This document shows positions 29,899-41,670 of a stretch of 64,000 bases of DNA, one piece after another. The stretch is taken from positions 672,399,823 through 672,463,822 of the forward strand of contig NC_081412.1 in assembly GCF_030272615.1 (NCBI RefSeq), given 5' to 3'. The position numbers were made by a program, and so were the translations under genes. The notes beneath the pieces are model-generated. The model was not told the DNA's origin. It ran no database searches and was given only the letters and a program-made list of their open reading frames with translations. This stretch comes from Cryptomeria japonica (taxonomy: Eukaryota > Streptophyta > Pinopsida > Cupressales > Cupressaceae). Positions within the stretch are counted from its first letter, which is position 1; each line of letters begins with the position of its first letter.

Positions 29899-30530
29899 TT
29901 ATAGCAACAAAAGCCTATCCATTGTCTGTTGGATCCTAATCAAAATCATCAATAACTCCTTCATCAGCATAATAACAAGATTTGTATCTATTCTTCTTGA
30001 ATTTGTATTTCTGATATTCAGAGTTAGGCTTATATGTTCTTTTAGCTTCTTCTCTTGATCTTGGATGTCTATCAGGGCATCTAGAATCCATATGACCAAT
30101 CTTATTACAGTTAAAATATTTAAATGATGCTTTACCTTCATACTTACTTCCAACTGGACCTTTAGGCATTTTCCTTGCAAATAATGCTTCAAGTTCTTCA
30201 AGTTCTTCATTTTCTCTCCTGCTTTCTTCAAGCTCTCTTGCATAGAAGGCTTTCCAATCAGATTTATCAAATAATGATGATGATGTTGCAATTGATGATG
30301 ATGCCTTAAAAGCTAGATCTTTCTTGATAGTAGTAACAGGACCAAATTCCTCAAGCTCAAAAGCTAAAAATTTTCCAACCAAAGTGTCTCTAGATATTGA
30401 TGCATTAGACATTGTTCTTAATTTATTTATAATAGTAACTTTCATTTTATATGCTGGTGGCAAGGCTCTTAAGATTTTAGATACACTTGTCAGGCAGGAA
30501 TGCCGGATTGATCCTTCCTCCATGGTTTAT
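29899..30530 (-). pseudogene. Copia gag, C-terminal half, with degenerate zinc knuckle (element A)
   Basis: A 195-codon frame (29936-30523) has KILRALPPAYKMKV (gag core), SRDTLVGKFLAFELEEFG, a Glu/Arg-rich helix, and the knuckle YFNCNKIGHMDSRC, in which the first Cys of C-x2-C is Tyr. The front of gag is missing; similarity to Copia gag stops near 30510-30530, where sequence of the element F leader begins. The shown Met is internal. Confidence 0.8.
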
Positions 30531-31233
30531 GATTTGATTAAAAGTAGATTTTTGGCAATATGCCCTAGTCTTTAAAGGCTCTTTATCAAATTCGTTGGAT
30601 TTGTTTTGGATATAATGTTTGACGTGATGAAGGAATACTCAATGAGATTTGAAGAGTTGACGATTGATGTATAAAAACTTGTTTCTCTTGATAAATTTGG
30701 AAAAACTTGGTTGTTGTTTCCTTAATGTGGTGTTATGATAAATATTCTTTCTTCTCAGAATATGGAGATTAGTCATGCATAAGTGATCAATGGTTTCCTT
30801 CGATTTGTTTTGGATTCAGTTAATCTTGTTTTGAAAATTCAAGTTTTACTCTATCAAAGTGAAGGTTTAGATGCCCCTTCATGACAAAGCGTGTCAAATG
30901 ATATGGATAAAGTCTCCTAATATGGAAACTTGATTTGACAAACTGAGGTTTTAAACAAGTGTTTTTGAGATGAAATCCGTGAGATGATAAATGACCCCTT
31001 TGTTTACTTGTGATGACATTTCCGGATTTTGATAGGATAGATATGTTTTATCCTGTGATCCGTTTTGGATTTTACAACGTTTGTTTGACACAAATTTTGC
31101 TCAAGAAATGGTTTTTATAGCTTTGTTTTCGCTACTCTACTTTGATGGAAAATGATGCTGATGAAAAGAGGCTTCCAAAGATATTTTCAAAATTTTCAAA
31201 ATTCCTCACTATTTTGCCCCTTGTTTTTCTATT

Positions 31234-31612
31234 TTTAGTCATGCGCTAAAACAGAGACAAGATGCACTACTAAATTTACTTCATGCACTAAATAAAGGAC
31301 CACACACGCTAAGCTACCCCCAGCCATGTGCTAAAGTTTTTGACTATTAAAATTTGTTTCCTATCTGGTTTGAAAAGTTATGCGCTAGTATGGGTCTGCC
31401 ATGCGGTAACTGTTAAACCCTACACGCTAAAGTTTGACTCCTATGTGCTAAGCTGATGTTTCAATGCACTAAGCTATTTTCCAGATGCGCTAACTGTTTA
31501 ACACTGTTTTGAAAATTTGGATAAATGCTACTATTTTAACTGGACGCGCTAACTTGATGTTTTGATGCGCTAAGAAGTTGTTGTCATGCACTAAACTGCC
31601 CTGGTATTTTCC
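31234..31612 (-). repeat. Array of ATGCGCTAA-type motifs in the element F leader, part 1
   Basis: About 14 copies of a degenerate ATGCGCTAA word (variants TGCACTAA, CACGCTAA, TGTGCTAA) spaced roughly 15-45 bases. On the element strand this is TTAGCGCAT. The irregular spacing rules out an ordinary satellite. Confidence 0.7.
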
Positions 31613-33102
31613 TTTGGTTGGTTTTTGCAATTTTTTAATTTTTCTTTTGAATTTTTCAGTCTTGATGGATGATTTTCTAAAGTAGTAAATGCAAGCATGG
31701 CACAAAAAAGATAACCATTTTGCTTAATCTAACAAAAAGTGTATATTCTGTGAGGATGTGTTCAAATCCCCAATGTTTTAACGGGTTTGGATACAAATTA
31801 TACACTTCAAGAAGTTTCTTTATTCAAAGGTCATAAATAACATCATAGCCCATAGTCTCGATACTCCGTCAGCTCAAACAGCCGTGTCACCCCCTAGAGG
31901 GCGCTCATTTTTTTGCCTTTTGCCAGAAATTAACTCAAAGTGAATCACTTCACAATTGAGTAGTTATCTTAGGAGATATATGGTGAGTGATCTTAGGGGC
32001 GGATTCTTCTCCACCCTTGCACTATGATGTTATAAATGTTTGGTTATTGAATCGGCTCAAGGTTTCTATTTCTATGGTTCGTAATCAGGCTTCCTATTCA
32101 GCTGTCAGTGATAAACTCTCTCAAGAGGCTTCCCAACCTTTAAAACAAAAGCTTTACGTATCTCGAGGATACTAGGGGAAGGCTAATCGTTACGTGAAAC
32201 CGTTGAAAATGACTTTTGTCACTTTCCACTTTTGATTATAGTGGGTTGCAATACTTTGCATCAAAGTCATTTCTCACTTAGGTCGTTCCCTTCACACCAG
32301 CCATAAATGGCTTTAAGAGTTGATTCCAACTCCTCGGGAAGGCAGACTTGCTAAATGATTTATTTGCTTGAAGTAAAGAAAGCTTTAAGAGTGGTCTGGA
32401 TTTTTGATCACCCAGTTAAGGGGAGAGCATATTCCTTCCACTTTCAAGATAAGGCAAACAATTTTTCTTTTTAGCCTGTCAAGATAAATGATTTGCTAAC
32501 TTCTATTGGGAGATGTTGCTCCAAAAAAGCATGGTGTTAATTTTATTTCTCCAAATCAGTGATTATTTAATCTAGGAAAATAATTGGGTCAACAAAGCAA
32601 AAGGTTTGATTTTAGATAACAAAAGGAAACCGGCAAAAGGGGAATAACTTCCCTCCTTTGATTGTAACAAAAGCTTTTAAATGTGGTTCTTTCCTTTGCA
32701 AAAATTAGAAATGAATCCTTTTATACACCAAAGGATGGTGAGGTTCTTTTTAAAACTACTTTTGCAAAAAGGAAGGTTTGTATGGTTCTTTTTAAAGCCC
32801 AAAAATAAGTTTTTTCCTATGAAAGCAAGAAATGCTCTGATTTGTGGTTCTTTTTTATAACCCAAAAAAGTGAGTTCAATTTTAAGAACAAAAGAAGTTT
32901 AGATTTTGTTTTTAAACTAACTTAACTAAGTTAGTGAAAATCCTAACTATCTTAATAATCTTAAGATTAAGCTCCTATCTGCAACAACTTTTTTAGAATC
33001 CTGCAAGTGAACAAGTGGAAAACGTTAGATGGTTGGGGGACTTCAACAAGTCTACTTTTTACCCCCAATTATAGATTTTAAATTTTTGATTTCTGTCTAT
33101 CT

Positions 33103-33362
33103 ATGATGCACTATAGAATAAATTGTATGTGCTACAAAATAACAATGATGCGATGAAATAAATTAGTGATGCGCTATGTTGTTTTTAGGATGTGCTACTT
33201 TGTGTTCCAGAAGTGCTGCTCTATTTTTCTCCCATGCCGAGACCTATAGGAAAAGGTTAGTATTATGATGTGCTAATAGACAGACTCCACGGGCTAGATG
33301 ATGGACCCAATGCACTGAACATTAAACTGGATGCGCTAGGGAATGCTTCCCACACGCTGATT
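33103..33362 (-). repeat. Array of ATGCGCTAA-type motifs in the element F leader, part 2
   Basis: About ten more copies (GATGCGCTATG, GATGTGCTACT, GATGTGCTAAT, GATGCGCTAGG and others) just downstream of the PBS in element sense. Between the two arrays (31613-33102) there is no gene; two minus/plus ORFs of 62 codons look random. Confidence 0.65.
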
Positions 33363-33425
33363 CTCGTTTCTCGTGGAGCTACAAAAGTGGTTAAATTTAA
33401 AAAATGATTTTATATATGGGGTAAT

Positions 33426-33443
33426 GCCCCATGGTGGGCGCCA
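33426..33443 (-). other. Primer binding site of element F, tRNA-Lys type
   Basis: The minus strand reads TGGCGCCCACCATGGGGC, complementary with one mismatch to the 3' end of plant tRNA-Lys. It starts four bases after the LTR. Confidence 0.88.
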
Positions 33444-33447
33444 GAAA

Positions 33448-34908
33448 TGTATGCGGGAAAAGCGGGTTGATAGAACTCAATATGTGAAAAACGGAGCTCT
33501 ATGGAGCCTTGCTCACACACCCACATGACTTCTTGGTGCAAGCTATGGAGTCATGAAGTATGGCTCAGCTTTCCAAGGATGGTTCCATGGTTCTCTATCT
33601 TGCACGGTCCCTCAAACCAATGTTTTTGCTCTTAGATCACTGAGCAAAATGGTTTAGGGATGAGAAATGCAAGAACAAGGGATGTTTTTGTTGATTTTAA
33701 GATGAGATGCATCCTAAGCTATGCATGATACTACAAATGCAATAAACTAGCTATAAGATGACAAGGTTAGTAAACAAGACTATCCTAACATACTATATTA
33801 GTTCATGATTGAAGCCAAATGATAAGGAACATACTCTAAATTAGCATATTTAGATTAATTCCTGTTTAAAAGAGAAGCTAAATGATTGAGCATAAAAAAT
33901 GAGATATGAAAGCTTGAATGTATTTTAGTATAAGTGTGATGCTAAAGACTTGGATTATGAAAATGGAGGAATGAGAGCTCTATTTATAGAAAAAATAGGG
34001 CAATGGATGGTCAAGATTGAAAGAGTTAATCAAGGGCTAAGTTTGAAAGTTGAGAATCCATGTTTGCAATTGACACCAATGAAATGGTGACAATTGTCAA
34101 CATAAGGTTGGTTGAGAGGAGATGTAAGAAGCATTAAATGCTTGAGAAGACCTCATGGTTACCCTAGGGGTTAAGGGTTAAGGTTAAGTTAGGGTTATCC
34201 ATTGGATAAAGCTTTTACCCAAAGGATAAACTCTTGTGCAAAGGTTTAAGAATAACCATGGTCAAAGCAATAAATGCTTGATGAGATCCTTGGGTTATAT
34301 GGAGGTTGAGTTTATGGAAATTCTTTAACCATGTAAGAGGGTTGAGTCAACCATTAATGGTTATGAAGACTTTGGGGATAAATTTGTAAGAATCTTTCCA
34401 AATTTGGAGGCATTCAACAAGTTAGCTTGTTGAATGGATAAAGGCTTTAATGTAAATTAAAGACTTTACTCCAAATTTGAGAAGTGACCTCCTCAAATTT
34501 AGGGAAAAGGGATAATGGATGGGTTTGGCTTTATTAATCAGGTTTAGAAGAATCTAGAAGAGGTTAGAAAGAGGGTTAGGATGCAAGTGGGAGGTGTAGG
34601 ATTTTGCAAGTGGGTGAGGGAAAATAGGTTTTAATTGAATTTAATTCAATTTGGTTGTAATTAAATAAATTAGATTTATTTAATTTATGATAACTATTTT
34701 AATTAAATTTTAATTTAATTAAAAAGTGGACAGAGGCTTTAATTGAATAAAATGAATTTATCCTATTAAATGATATAGTGAATTTAATTGAGTAATTTAC
34801 TTAATTAAATAGAGGAATGTGGATAATTTAATTAAATTAGATTTAATTAAATATAGAAATGAACATAAAATATTCATTTAGGAATATGGTCATTTTTATA
34901 CGTCTACA
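33448..34908 (-). repeat. 5' LTR (1461 bp) of element F
   Basis: Plus strand starts TGTATGCGGGAAAAGCGGG and ends ACGTCTACA. The TATA box on the minus strand is TATAAATA at 33981-33988, in the same GAGCTC context as in the element E LTRs. The end near 34620-34860 is AT-rich with many AATTTAATT words. Confidence 0.85.
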
Positions 34909-35997
34909 GTTACTATCCCAGCTCTTGTGCATGTGATGCTATGTCCCTTGTCCTATAACCTCCTTTTGGGTAGACCATGGCTTCAAACTTGGGAGTTGTT
35001 TGTTCCACACTTCATGGATTTGTAAAGTTTGTAGCTAATAACTAAGTTGTCACAATCAAGGTTGACCTTGAGGCTATGCACCTTTGTCAAATAGCAGCAG
35101 AAGGTCAAGCCTTGGTTGCACCTTCTTTTCAAAATTATGTGCCTAAGTTATCTTCTTTGGTGACAACTTCTACCTTTGTTTCATCCCCTAAAAAGGAAGA
35201 GTAGAAGAAGGAGGAAGTCCCTAGAAATAAATAAATCATGAAGGATAAATCACCTAGGGAACAGTAAATGAAGACTCCTTGAAAGCAGATCTCCTCGAGG
35301 TACAAGTCTTGGAGTCTACTCCTATTAAGTCATCCTTAACTAAATCAACCTCTCCATCAAAGATAAATGCATTCTTGGGTGATGATTTCCATTTCTTATA
35401 TTTCATGGACTCTTAGGTTGGTAAATATAAGGTTGACCCAATCCATTTGATCTTTCCAAATATTTCATTCACTTCAGCTACAAAAGATGACTATGCGTCC
35501 ATAAATCCAGGTGATGCTTATCATCTTGATCACCTTTTCTACACAAAACTCCTTCATTTAAGGAATTGCATGATATTTATGGTCTTGGATATAAGCTTGT
35601 ATCATAACTTGGCTATGATGGGAAAGGTATTTGAATTCCTTTGGAAGCCGAACCTCATCACAACAACACTGGACTAGGATATCAGCATATGAGTAAAAGA
35701 ATAAAACCATGGTTAACTGTTAACATGATTTTGTTTAAGCCTCTTACTCTTAAGCTAGTTCATCGAGAACATATTGATAACACACCGCTTAGTGAAATTC
35801 CCTTGGACCTCTTTCCTTCGAAAGAGTCCTTGAAGGAATTCCTAGATGTGTATGATGATTTTACCTCTTATCACCATAAGCATTGATTCCTTTATTTTTA
35901 AAATACCCAAGAATATTTTGAGGAATCAATTGAGTACGAGGCACCCTTATCTTACAATGAAGAGAATATACACATATCTCATCCAAAAGACTATATT
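34909..35997 (+). pseudogene. Gypsy element G: protease end and G-patch linker
   Basis: Opens at the F LTR boundary with VTIPALVHVML then LSYNLLLGRPWLQ, the end of a Tat-type protease. Stops follow. 35590-35640 reads GYDGKGI, a G-patch core, broken by stops. 35641-35886 carries GLGYQHMSKRIKPWL and LPLDLFPSKESLKEFLDVYDDF, equivalent to the element C linker (LGYNPC, AEFLGAYDTLPRYHH). The start of the element is lost at the F boundary. Confidence 0.8.
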
Positions 35998-37315
35998 GTG
36001 CTCCTTAGTGGAGAAACTACTGATGTCATTGTGAGTGATAAAATTCATGACAAAGCCATCAAGGTTGGGAAGTGTTTATCTTCTAAGGAATTTAAGGAAT
36101 ATTTTGATCTTCTACATCAGTTCCCTAACATCTTTGCTTGGTCTTATGAAGAAATGCCAGGTATTGATGAGTCAATTATGGTACATAAAATTGTTCTTAG
36201 TCTCGATGCTAAACCTATGAAACAAAAGATGCAAAAGATAAATCCTAAGGTGGCCTTATTAGTCAAGGTAGAGATAGAAAAGCTTTTAAAAGTTGGTTTT
36301 ATCTTTCCTATCAACTATTCACCTTGGATCTCAAACATTATCCCTGATAGCAAACCTAATGGTCAAATCCACATATGTATTGATTTTTAGGATTTTAATA
36401 AAGTTTCCCTCAAGGATGAATTTCCACTCTTGTACATTGACATGATTGTAGATTCAACCGTAGGTTATGCTTTTCTCTCTTTCATGGATAGTTTCTCAAG
36501 GTACAACCAAATTCGTATTAATCTAGAAGATCAATATAAAGTTTCCTTCATGACTACTTGGGAAATCTTTTGCTACGTTGTCACACCATTTGGGTTGAAA
36601 AATGCAAGATAAACCTATCAACGAACTATGACCTTGATATTTCATGATTTCATCTATAAAATCTTGAAAGATTATGTGGATGATATCTTGTTAAAATCTA
36701 TCGCTCATCAAACACATGTTGAAAATATTCAATTATTCTTCAAAAGGCTTCAATTATACAAGATGAGACCTAATCCCCTTAAATGTGTTTTCGATGTGGA
36801 TGCTAGGAAACTTTTGGGATTCATTGTCTCTCGCCAAGGAATCGAGATAGATATTGATAAAAGCAACACAATTGTAAACATGCCTCCACTTAGAAACATC
36901 TCCTAGCTTCGTAGTTTGCAAGGGAAGATTCGGGCCATTCACAGGTTAATGGTGTAATTGGTTGATCGTACCCTTCCTTTTGTGCTATTGTCAAAGAAAG
37001 ATGTTCATTTTGAATGGAATGAGGAATGCCAAGATACTTTCAATTCTATTAAGAATTACTTAGTTAATCCTCCTATTCTAATGTCGGCTATGTCTGATAG
37101 ACCTTTCTTTTTGTACATCTCTACCACGTCTCATGCTCTAGTAACTTTGTTAGCCCAAAACAATGATGAAGGATGAGAGGGAGAAATCTATTACATCAAT
37201 CACACTTTGATAGAATACAAGACTGGATATTTTGTTGTGTAAAAGTAATGTCTAGCTCTCATCTTTGCAACATAGAAGTTAAGGAATTACATCCTCCATG
37301 TAGATGTTAATCCTA
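35998..37315 (+). pseudogene. Gypsy reverse transcriptase and start of RNase H (element G)
   Basis: A single frame runs through the whole stretch with stops at about 36388, 36610, 36904, 36955, 37174 and later. Motifs: LLHQFPNIFAWSYEEMPGID, KVEIEKLLKVGFIFP, IDMIVDSTVGYAFLSFMDSFSRYNQ (first Asp), PFGLKNA, YVDDILLKS intact, LNP-like RPNPLKCVFDV, FEWNEECQ, and the RNase H opening FLYISTTSHA ... KLRNYILHVDVNP. It is interrupted there by element H. Closely parallels element C pol. Confidence 0.9.
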
Positions 37316-38396
37316 TGAGGATCCGGTTAATACTGGGAGGGGGGTGAATCAATATTAAGAGAATTTATAACTTCAAATCACAATACCATTCACAACATAT
37401 CTGAAATCATTTAATACATAAATCCATTCCTTTAGTAGATGTCATACACTTGATACCCACTTATGGACTCTTATTAATCAGAATATTCACCGACTAATTA
37501 TCTTATCAACTCATACTCAATCTGATAAATTATCAGATTAGAATACTTCATCTATCAACTCATTAACATTATTAGTAACCATTATCAGATCTCTGATAAA
37601 CAACAGTAAACTTATCATAACTAGTAATCAGAAATAATGCATGAAAGCATAAACACTATGAAAAGTCATTCCACACATAAACACCAAGATTTTTGACGTG
37701 GAAAACCAAATGGGAAAAACCACAGTGGGGATTGTAACCCACAATAACTTGTGCTATTTCAATGTATGCCCTGTTAGGAGCTTACAATACACCCGATTAG
37801 GAGCAGACCCTGTTAGGAGTCACCTGGTTAAGGGATTTACCTATTACTCCAGCAAGGAGCTTAATGATCAGTTAGGATCAGCCTGGTTAGAGGATTTAAA
37901 AACTCTTTTGTGAGCTACCATGTTAGGGTACTTAGATGACAAAGGTCTGTTAGGACCTACCCAATTAAGGGATTTATGTTGTTGTAACTGTTAGGGAACA
38001 ACAGTAAAAAATGATCTGTTACTTTGTACTTTTAGCTTGCTAGATCAGATCTAGTTATGCTTCACAGTCTGCAACACTCAAGAAGATCTCTATCTTCTCT
38101 AGGATGGCTTAATGCATTCTCCTAATGCCACCAACACATGAAAGATTAATTGTGTCACCCTATATAGCCATCTCAACTAAGTCGGCTATAAAATCTAATT
38201 ACATCTTGAATTTACAATACAAATCATATCACATCAATATACAGATCATTACAACAATTTACAATGCAATATCAACCGTTGATTATTCCTAACCCATTAG
38301 GAAAATCCCATATGTATCCTCAAAACACTCTACTAAGCATTTTGTTGATTCCCAAGAAAATCTTCCTTGAATCATGCCAAAACAACTGTAGTCACA
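37316..38396 (-). repeat. 3' LTR of element H, left piece
   Basis: Plus strand starts TGAGGATCCGGTTAATAC with a GGGAGGGGGGTGAATC signature as in the other Copia LTRs here. At 37692-37731 is the GACGTGGAAAACC ... GGGAAAAACCACAGTGGGG block. 37740-38000 has a run of GTTAGGA(G/T)-containing words (about ten copies). Ends at the ACAAC duplication. Confidence 0.8.
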
Positions 38397-39884
38397 TAAA
38401 TCTGTCCAGTTTAATTAAATGAATATTTACTATTTATTTGACTAAAACTCCATTAGCCATCATTTAATTAATTCATCTTCAAATCATTCTCTTATTAATT
38501 AAATAAATTATTTAATTTATTTTAATTAATTCATTAAACCAAATTCACGATCAATTAAATGAATAAATCCTATTTATTTCATTTAACCCCCTTTCCTCTT
38601 TTAAATAAATTAAATAAAATATTAATTTAAATTATTAAATCCCCCCCCACTTGCATTCTCTTAAAAATGCAACTTGCACCTATTTGTTGAAATAAATGAA
38701 TTTTATTTTAATAAAAAACCTATTTTTCCTCAACCACCAAACCCACTTGCAATCCTAAATCCCCTTGTAGATTCTTCTAGCCCCTTCCCAATTAGCCTAA
38801 TCCATCCCCTAATTATTGTCACATTCCTAAGCAACTTGAAGTCACTTCTCCAAGACTCCAAAGTCTTTGAAAGGCATTTAATGCTTTATGTGTTCAACAA
38901 GCCAACCTCTAAAGTCTTCCAATCCACTAATGGCTCTTACATGACCATTAATGGCTCTTACATAACCATTTATGGCTAAATCCACTTGCACCCATGGTTA
39001 GGGACTTTTTGCTTAACTCAACCCTCATGTGACCCATGTGTCTTCTCAAGCATTTATTGCTTTGACCATGGTTATCCTCACTAACTCTTGCACAAGAGTT
39101 TATCCATTGGATAAAGGCATTATTCTTTGAATAATGAATTTATTCACTCAACCAAACATTAACCTTACCTCCTAAGCTAACCCTCTAGTCATGTCAAGCA
39201 TTTAATGCTTATTCCCTCTCCTCTCAACCCATCTCATGTTGGCATTTGTCATCCTAGGATTGGGTTGAAAGCCCTCACATGGATTGAATATCTTTCAATC
39301 CTAACCCTTGTTGAGATTACTCAATATCAACCCTCCATTGCTCCATTTTACCTATAAATAGAGCTCACATTCCTCATTTTCAAATCCTCAAGCATTTAGC
39401 ATTCGTAGCCATAATCCTAAAAAAAATTGTATGCATTTAATCTATAGTCAATTTTAGAGAGCATTTTATCATAAATCACTAATATATTGTCATTTTGGAC
39501 TAAAATAATTTTTAGTTCATTTCATAGCATGTCTAATTAGTTTGTTTTACAATTGCATAGCATAGTTAAAGCATTTCAATCTTGAATCTCTATAAGACAT
39601 CCATAGTGCAAAAAGCTACTGAGAGCTACACTAACTTGGAACTTGGAGAGGAGAGGAATAAGGGAGGAGGAGCTACAAGCATGGTAGAAGATATTTGGAG
39701 ATGTCTTCTTGCATTTATTTTCATAGTTAAATGCTTTAGTCTGTTTTTAGTGTCTCTCTTGGTATGCCTACTTAGATTAGTCTTTGGCTGATTAACACTA
39801 ACATTTCTCTTGGTTTATTATGGTTTTTATGTGTTATATGACCACAGGTTTTTGTCTAACATAACCCTATTTTGCAGAGCATCA
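38397..39884 (+). repeat. 5' LTR (1488 bp) of element E
   Basis: Starts TGTAGTCACATAAATCTG and ends TTGCAGAGCATCA. TATA box TATAAATA at 39353-39360 before GAGCTCACATTCCTC. Contains a C-rich run at 38641-38650 and AT-rich AATTAAATAAATT blocks. The frames of 101 and 69 codons in it occur in both LTRs and are not considered genes. Confidence 0.93.
39353..39360 (+). promoter_or_regulatory. TATA box of the element E 5' LTR
   Basis: CCTATAAATAGAGCTC, a close match to a plant TATA box, conserved at 53009-53016 in the other LTR and in reverse at 33981-33988 in element F. Confidence 0.75.
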
Positions 39885-39886
39885 TT

Positions 39887-39906
39887 TGGTGAACCTGATG
39901 TGAATC
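39887..39906 (+). other. Primer binding site of element E
   Basis: TGGTGAACCTGATGTGAATC starts two bases after the LTR and matches the element C site at 17 of 20 positions. The differences are all C/T, as expected from deamination of a shared ancestral site. Confidence 0.8.
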
Positions 39907-39959
39907 GAAGAGCAAGCTTTTTAAACTACTAATTTTTTTGACTATTTTACTTTACACAC

Positions 39960-40240
39960 AGGTCGCACTTCGGTGCTTTTTTTCATGCTTTAGTGCTATT
40001 GAAATTTGGTCTTTTAGCACTATTGTTTCCAAAATAGCGTTATTGTCCGAAAATTAATGCTTTTGTCTATAGTATAGTGCTATTGACCATTAGGTAGCAC
40101 TTTTGTTCATGTTTTAGCATTCTTGGCTTTCTGTCTAAATATTTTCTTTTAGCGCTTTTGTCTTTACTATCATGCTTTTGTGTTAAGTAGTGCTTCTGTT
40201 CTCACACAGAGTAGTGCTATTGTAACAGAGCGTTGTAAAA
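39960..40240 (+). repeat. Array of GTGCTATTG/GTGCTTTTG motifs in the element E leader
   Basis: About 14 degenerate copies of TTAGTGCTATTG (GTGCTTTTT, TAGCACTATTG, TAGCGCTTTTG, AGTGCTTCTG and others) occur within 280 bases just after the PBS. The position and the TTAG-C-GC core match the arrays in element F. Confidence 0.7.
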
Positions 40241-41670
40241 AATGCCTTGTGACTGATAAATCAATTTTTCTTAGGCTTGTAGAGGCCCACCATGTATGCG
40301 GATTTTACTAACTGTTTGTTTCTTGTGCAGGTTTGAACTAACCCGTTATTTTGCTTAAAAAATTAGAAATTCACTTTTCTTGATTTTATTGCAAGTTAAA
40401 ATTAACTTCAAAACACTTCATTTTGGTGCTTTAAAAAATAACAACAAACTTTGTTTTTCATGCAAGATAGGCAATTTCAACACTTCCTTTTTGGTGCTTA
40501 AAAGTCAACTTCAAACACTTCATTTTTGGTGCTTAAAACTCAACAAGACAAATTTGGATTTCCTTGCATCAACTCAAGCTAAAATTCACAATCGACACTT
40601 TGTTTTTGGGAAAATAAAAAGAACAATCAACTTGTTTTGTTTTTGAAAGTGATTTACTTCAAGCAAACATGCTTTTTATTCAGTTGACTAGGATTTCATT
40701 TTCCTAGTTTACTTAACATATTGCCTTTGAAGGATAAAAATAACACCATGACTGTTAGACCAATATCTCCAAATATTTAGATAATATTGCGGTGATGAGT
40801 TAAAAAGAACAAGTGTCTTTTGTGTTTAGCACACTTGTGCAAAGTTGGTTGAGTGGTCCTACTTCTAACACACACTATCCTCTCCCTTGGCTTTCGTGGT
40901 CCTAGGTGCAAGAGAAAGGTGTTAGTAACACTCAAAGTTTATCTTTTTAAGAGAGGCTTGTCAGGAGACACATCACTCTTAGGAACGACCTCACACGGTA
41001 AATCCTTTGAGCCACTATAGAAATCATGTGTGAGCAAAAGTTGTAGCCTTGGGTATAGCTATTCCTACAGCGTAACTTGCCGAAAGGACAAATGGGCCCC
41101 ACCACAAGTTACAAGGCTCTTAAGTGAGTCACTGCAGAATGAACTTATGTCCAAAAACATTGAAAATTACTAAACACCTTTATGTAGTAGCCCACCTGTT
41201 CTATTGATTGAGGATATTTGTGATAAATTCAGTGCAAGAGTATAGATGGTTTTTCTCCCAAGATACTCACCATACATATTTCCTTGAGTAGAAACATAGC
41301 CTTTTGAAAAGCTACTTGTGGCTTGATAAAAGTGGTGACTCCCTCATCATAGGGATCATCTATTTGTTATACTCGCGCAAGACTTAGTATATCACATCCT
41401 TACCTGCCATGACTAGATTCATAAGGTATGTAGTACCAAAGTTGAAGAAATATCAAGATGTGGGCTGAAATTATCGCAACTGGCCATTTGACCTTAGGGA
41501 TAAAGTGTGTTTGAAGTGTCTTCGTTTTGTGTCAAGACCAGTGATAAACTGAGCCGACTTTGGGCTTTTTGGAAAAACATACTCAAAAACATTTTGTAAA
41601 GGGTCAAAAAGTTCAAAGATTAGGTTGATTTAGACCCATACTTATTTGTGCCTTTTGAGGCAACATTCTT
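40241..41670 (+). other. Remaining leader of element E, no gene supported
   Basis: Includes an 88-codon frame (40380-40646) with repeated TTCAAACACTTCATTTTTGG-like words, about 45 bases apart (40405-40600). The rest resembles the element F leader in reverse complement. Nothing indicates a conserved protein. Confidence 0.5.

Larger units (their letters stand above)
6735..30530 (-). mobile_element. Copia element A, interrupted by element B
   Basis: In minus-strand order the element reads gag (30523-29899), protease, integrase (to 28518), then RT and RNase H (9717-8170), polypurine tract and 3' LTR. Gag-protease-integrase-RT-RNase H is the Ty1/copia order. Element B splits it between integrase and RT: the codons before 28518 and after 9872 join in frame once one copy of the TTTTG duplication is removed. 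The 5' LTR and the start of gag are missing where element F sequence begins near 30530. Stops and frameshifts show it is inactive. Confidence 0.85.
30531..34908 (-). mobile_element. Truncated gypsy element F: 5' LTR, PBS and leader
   Basis: On the minus strand: 1461-bp LTR with TG...CA ends, tRNA-Lys-type PBS, then about 2.9 kb of leader with no gag domain, cut off where element A gag remains begin. The leader resembles that of element E (for example around 32530-32620 against 40680-40780, both containing a conserved ...TTTTCCTAG...AACACCATG order). Its right end abuts element G coding sequence. With no 3' LTR visible no target duplication can be tested. Confidence 0.75.
34909..37315 (+). mobile_element. 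Gypsy element G, partial, plus strand
   Basis: Internal fragment (protease to RNase H) with no LTR in the window, bounded by F on the left and H on the right. The H insertion point falls in the RNase H codons after TCCTA (37311-37315). The rest of G, if present, would lie beyond the right end of H, outside the window. Confidence 0.8.

Noticed and set aside
38674..39791. ORFs of 101 and 69 codons, repeated at 52330-53448
   Set aside because: They lie in the LTRs of element E. Duplication reflects the LTR pair, not gene conservation.
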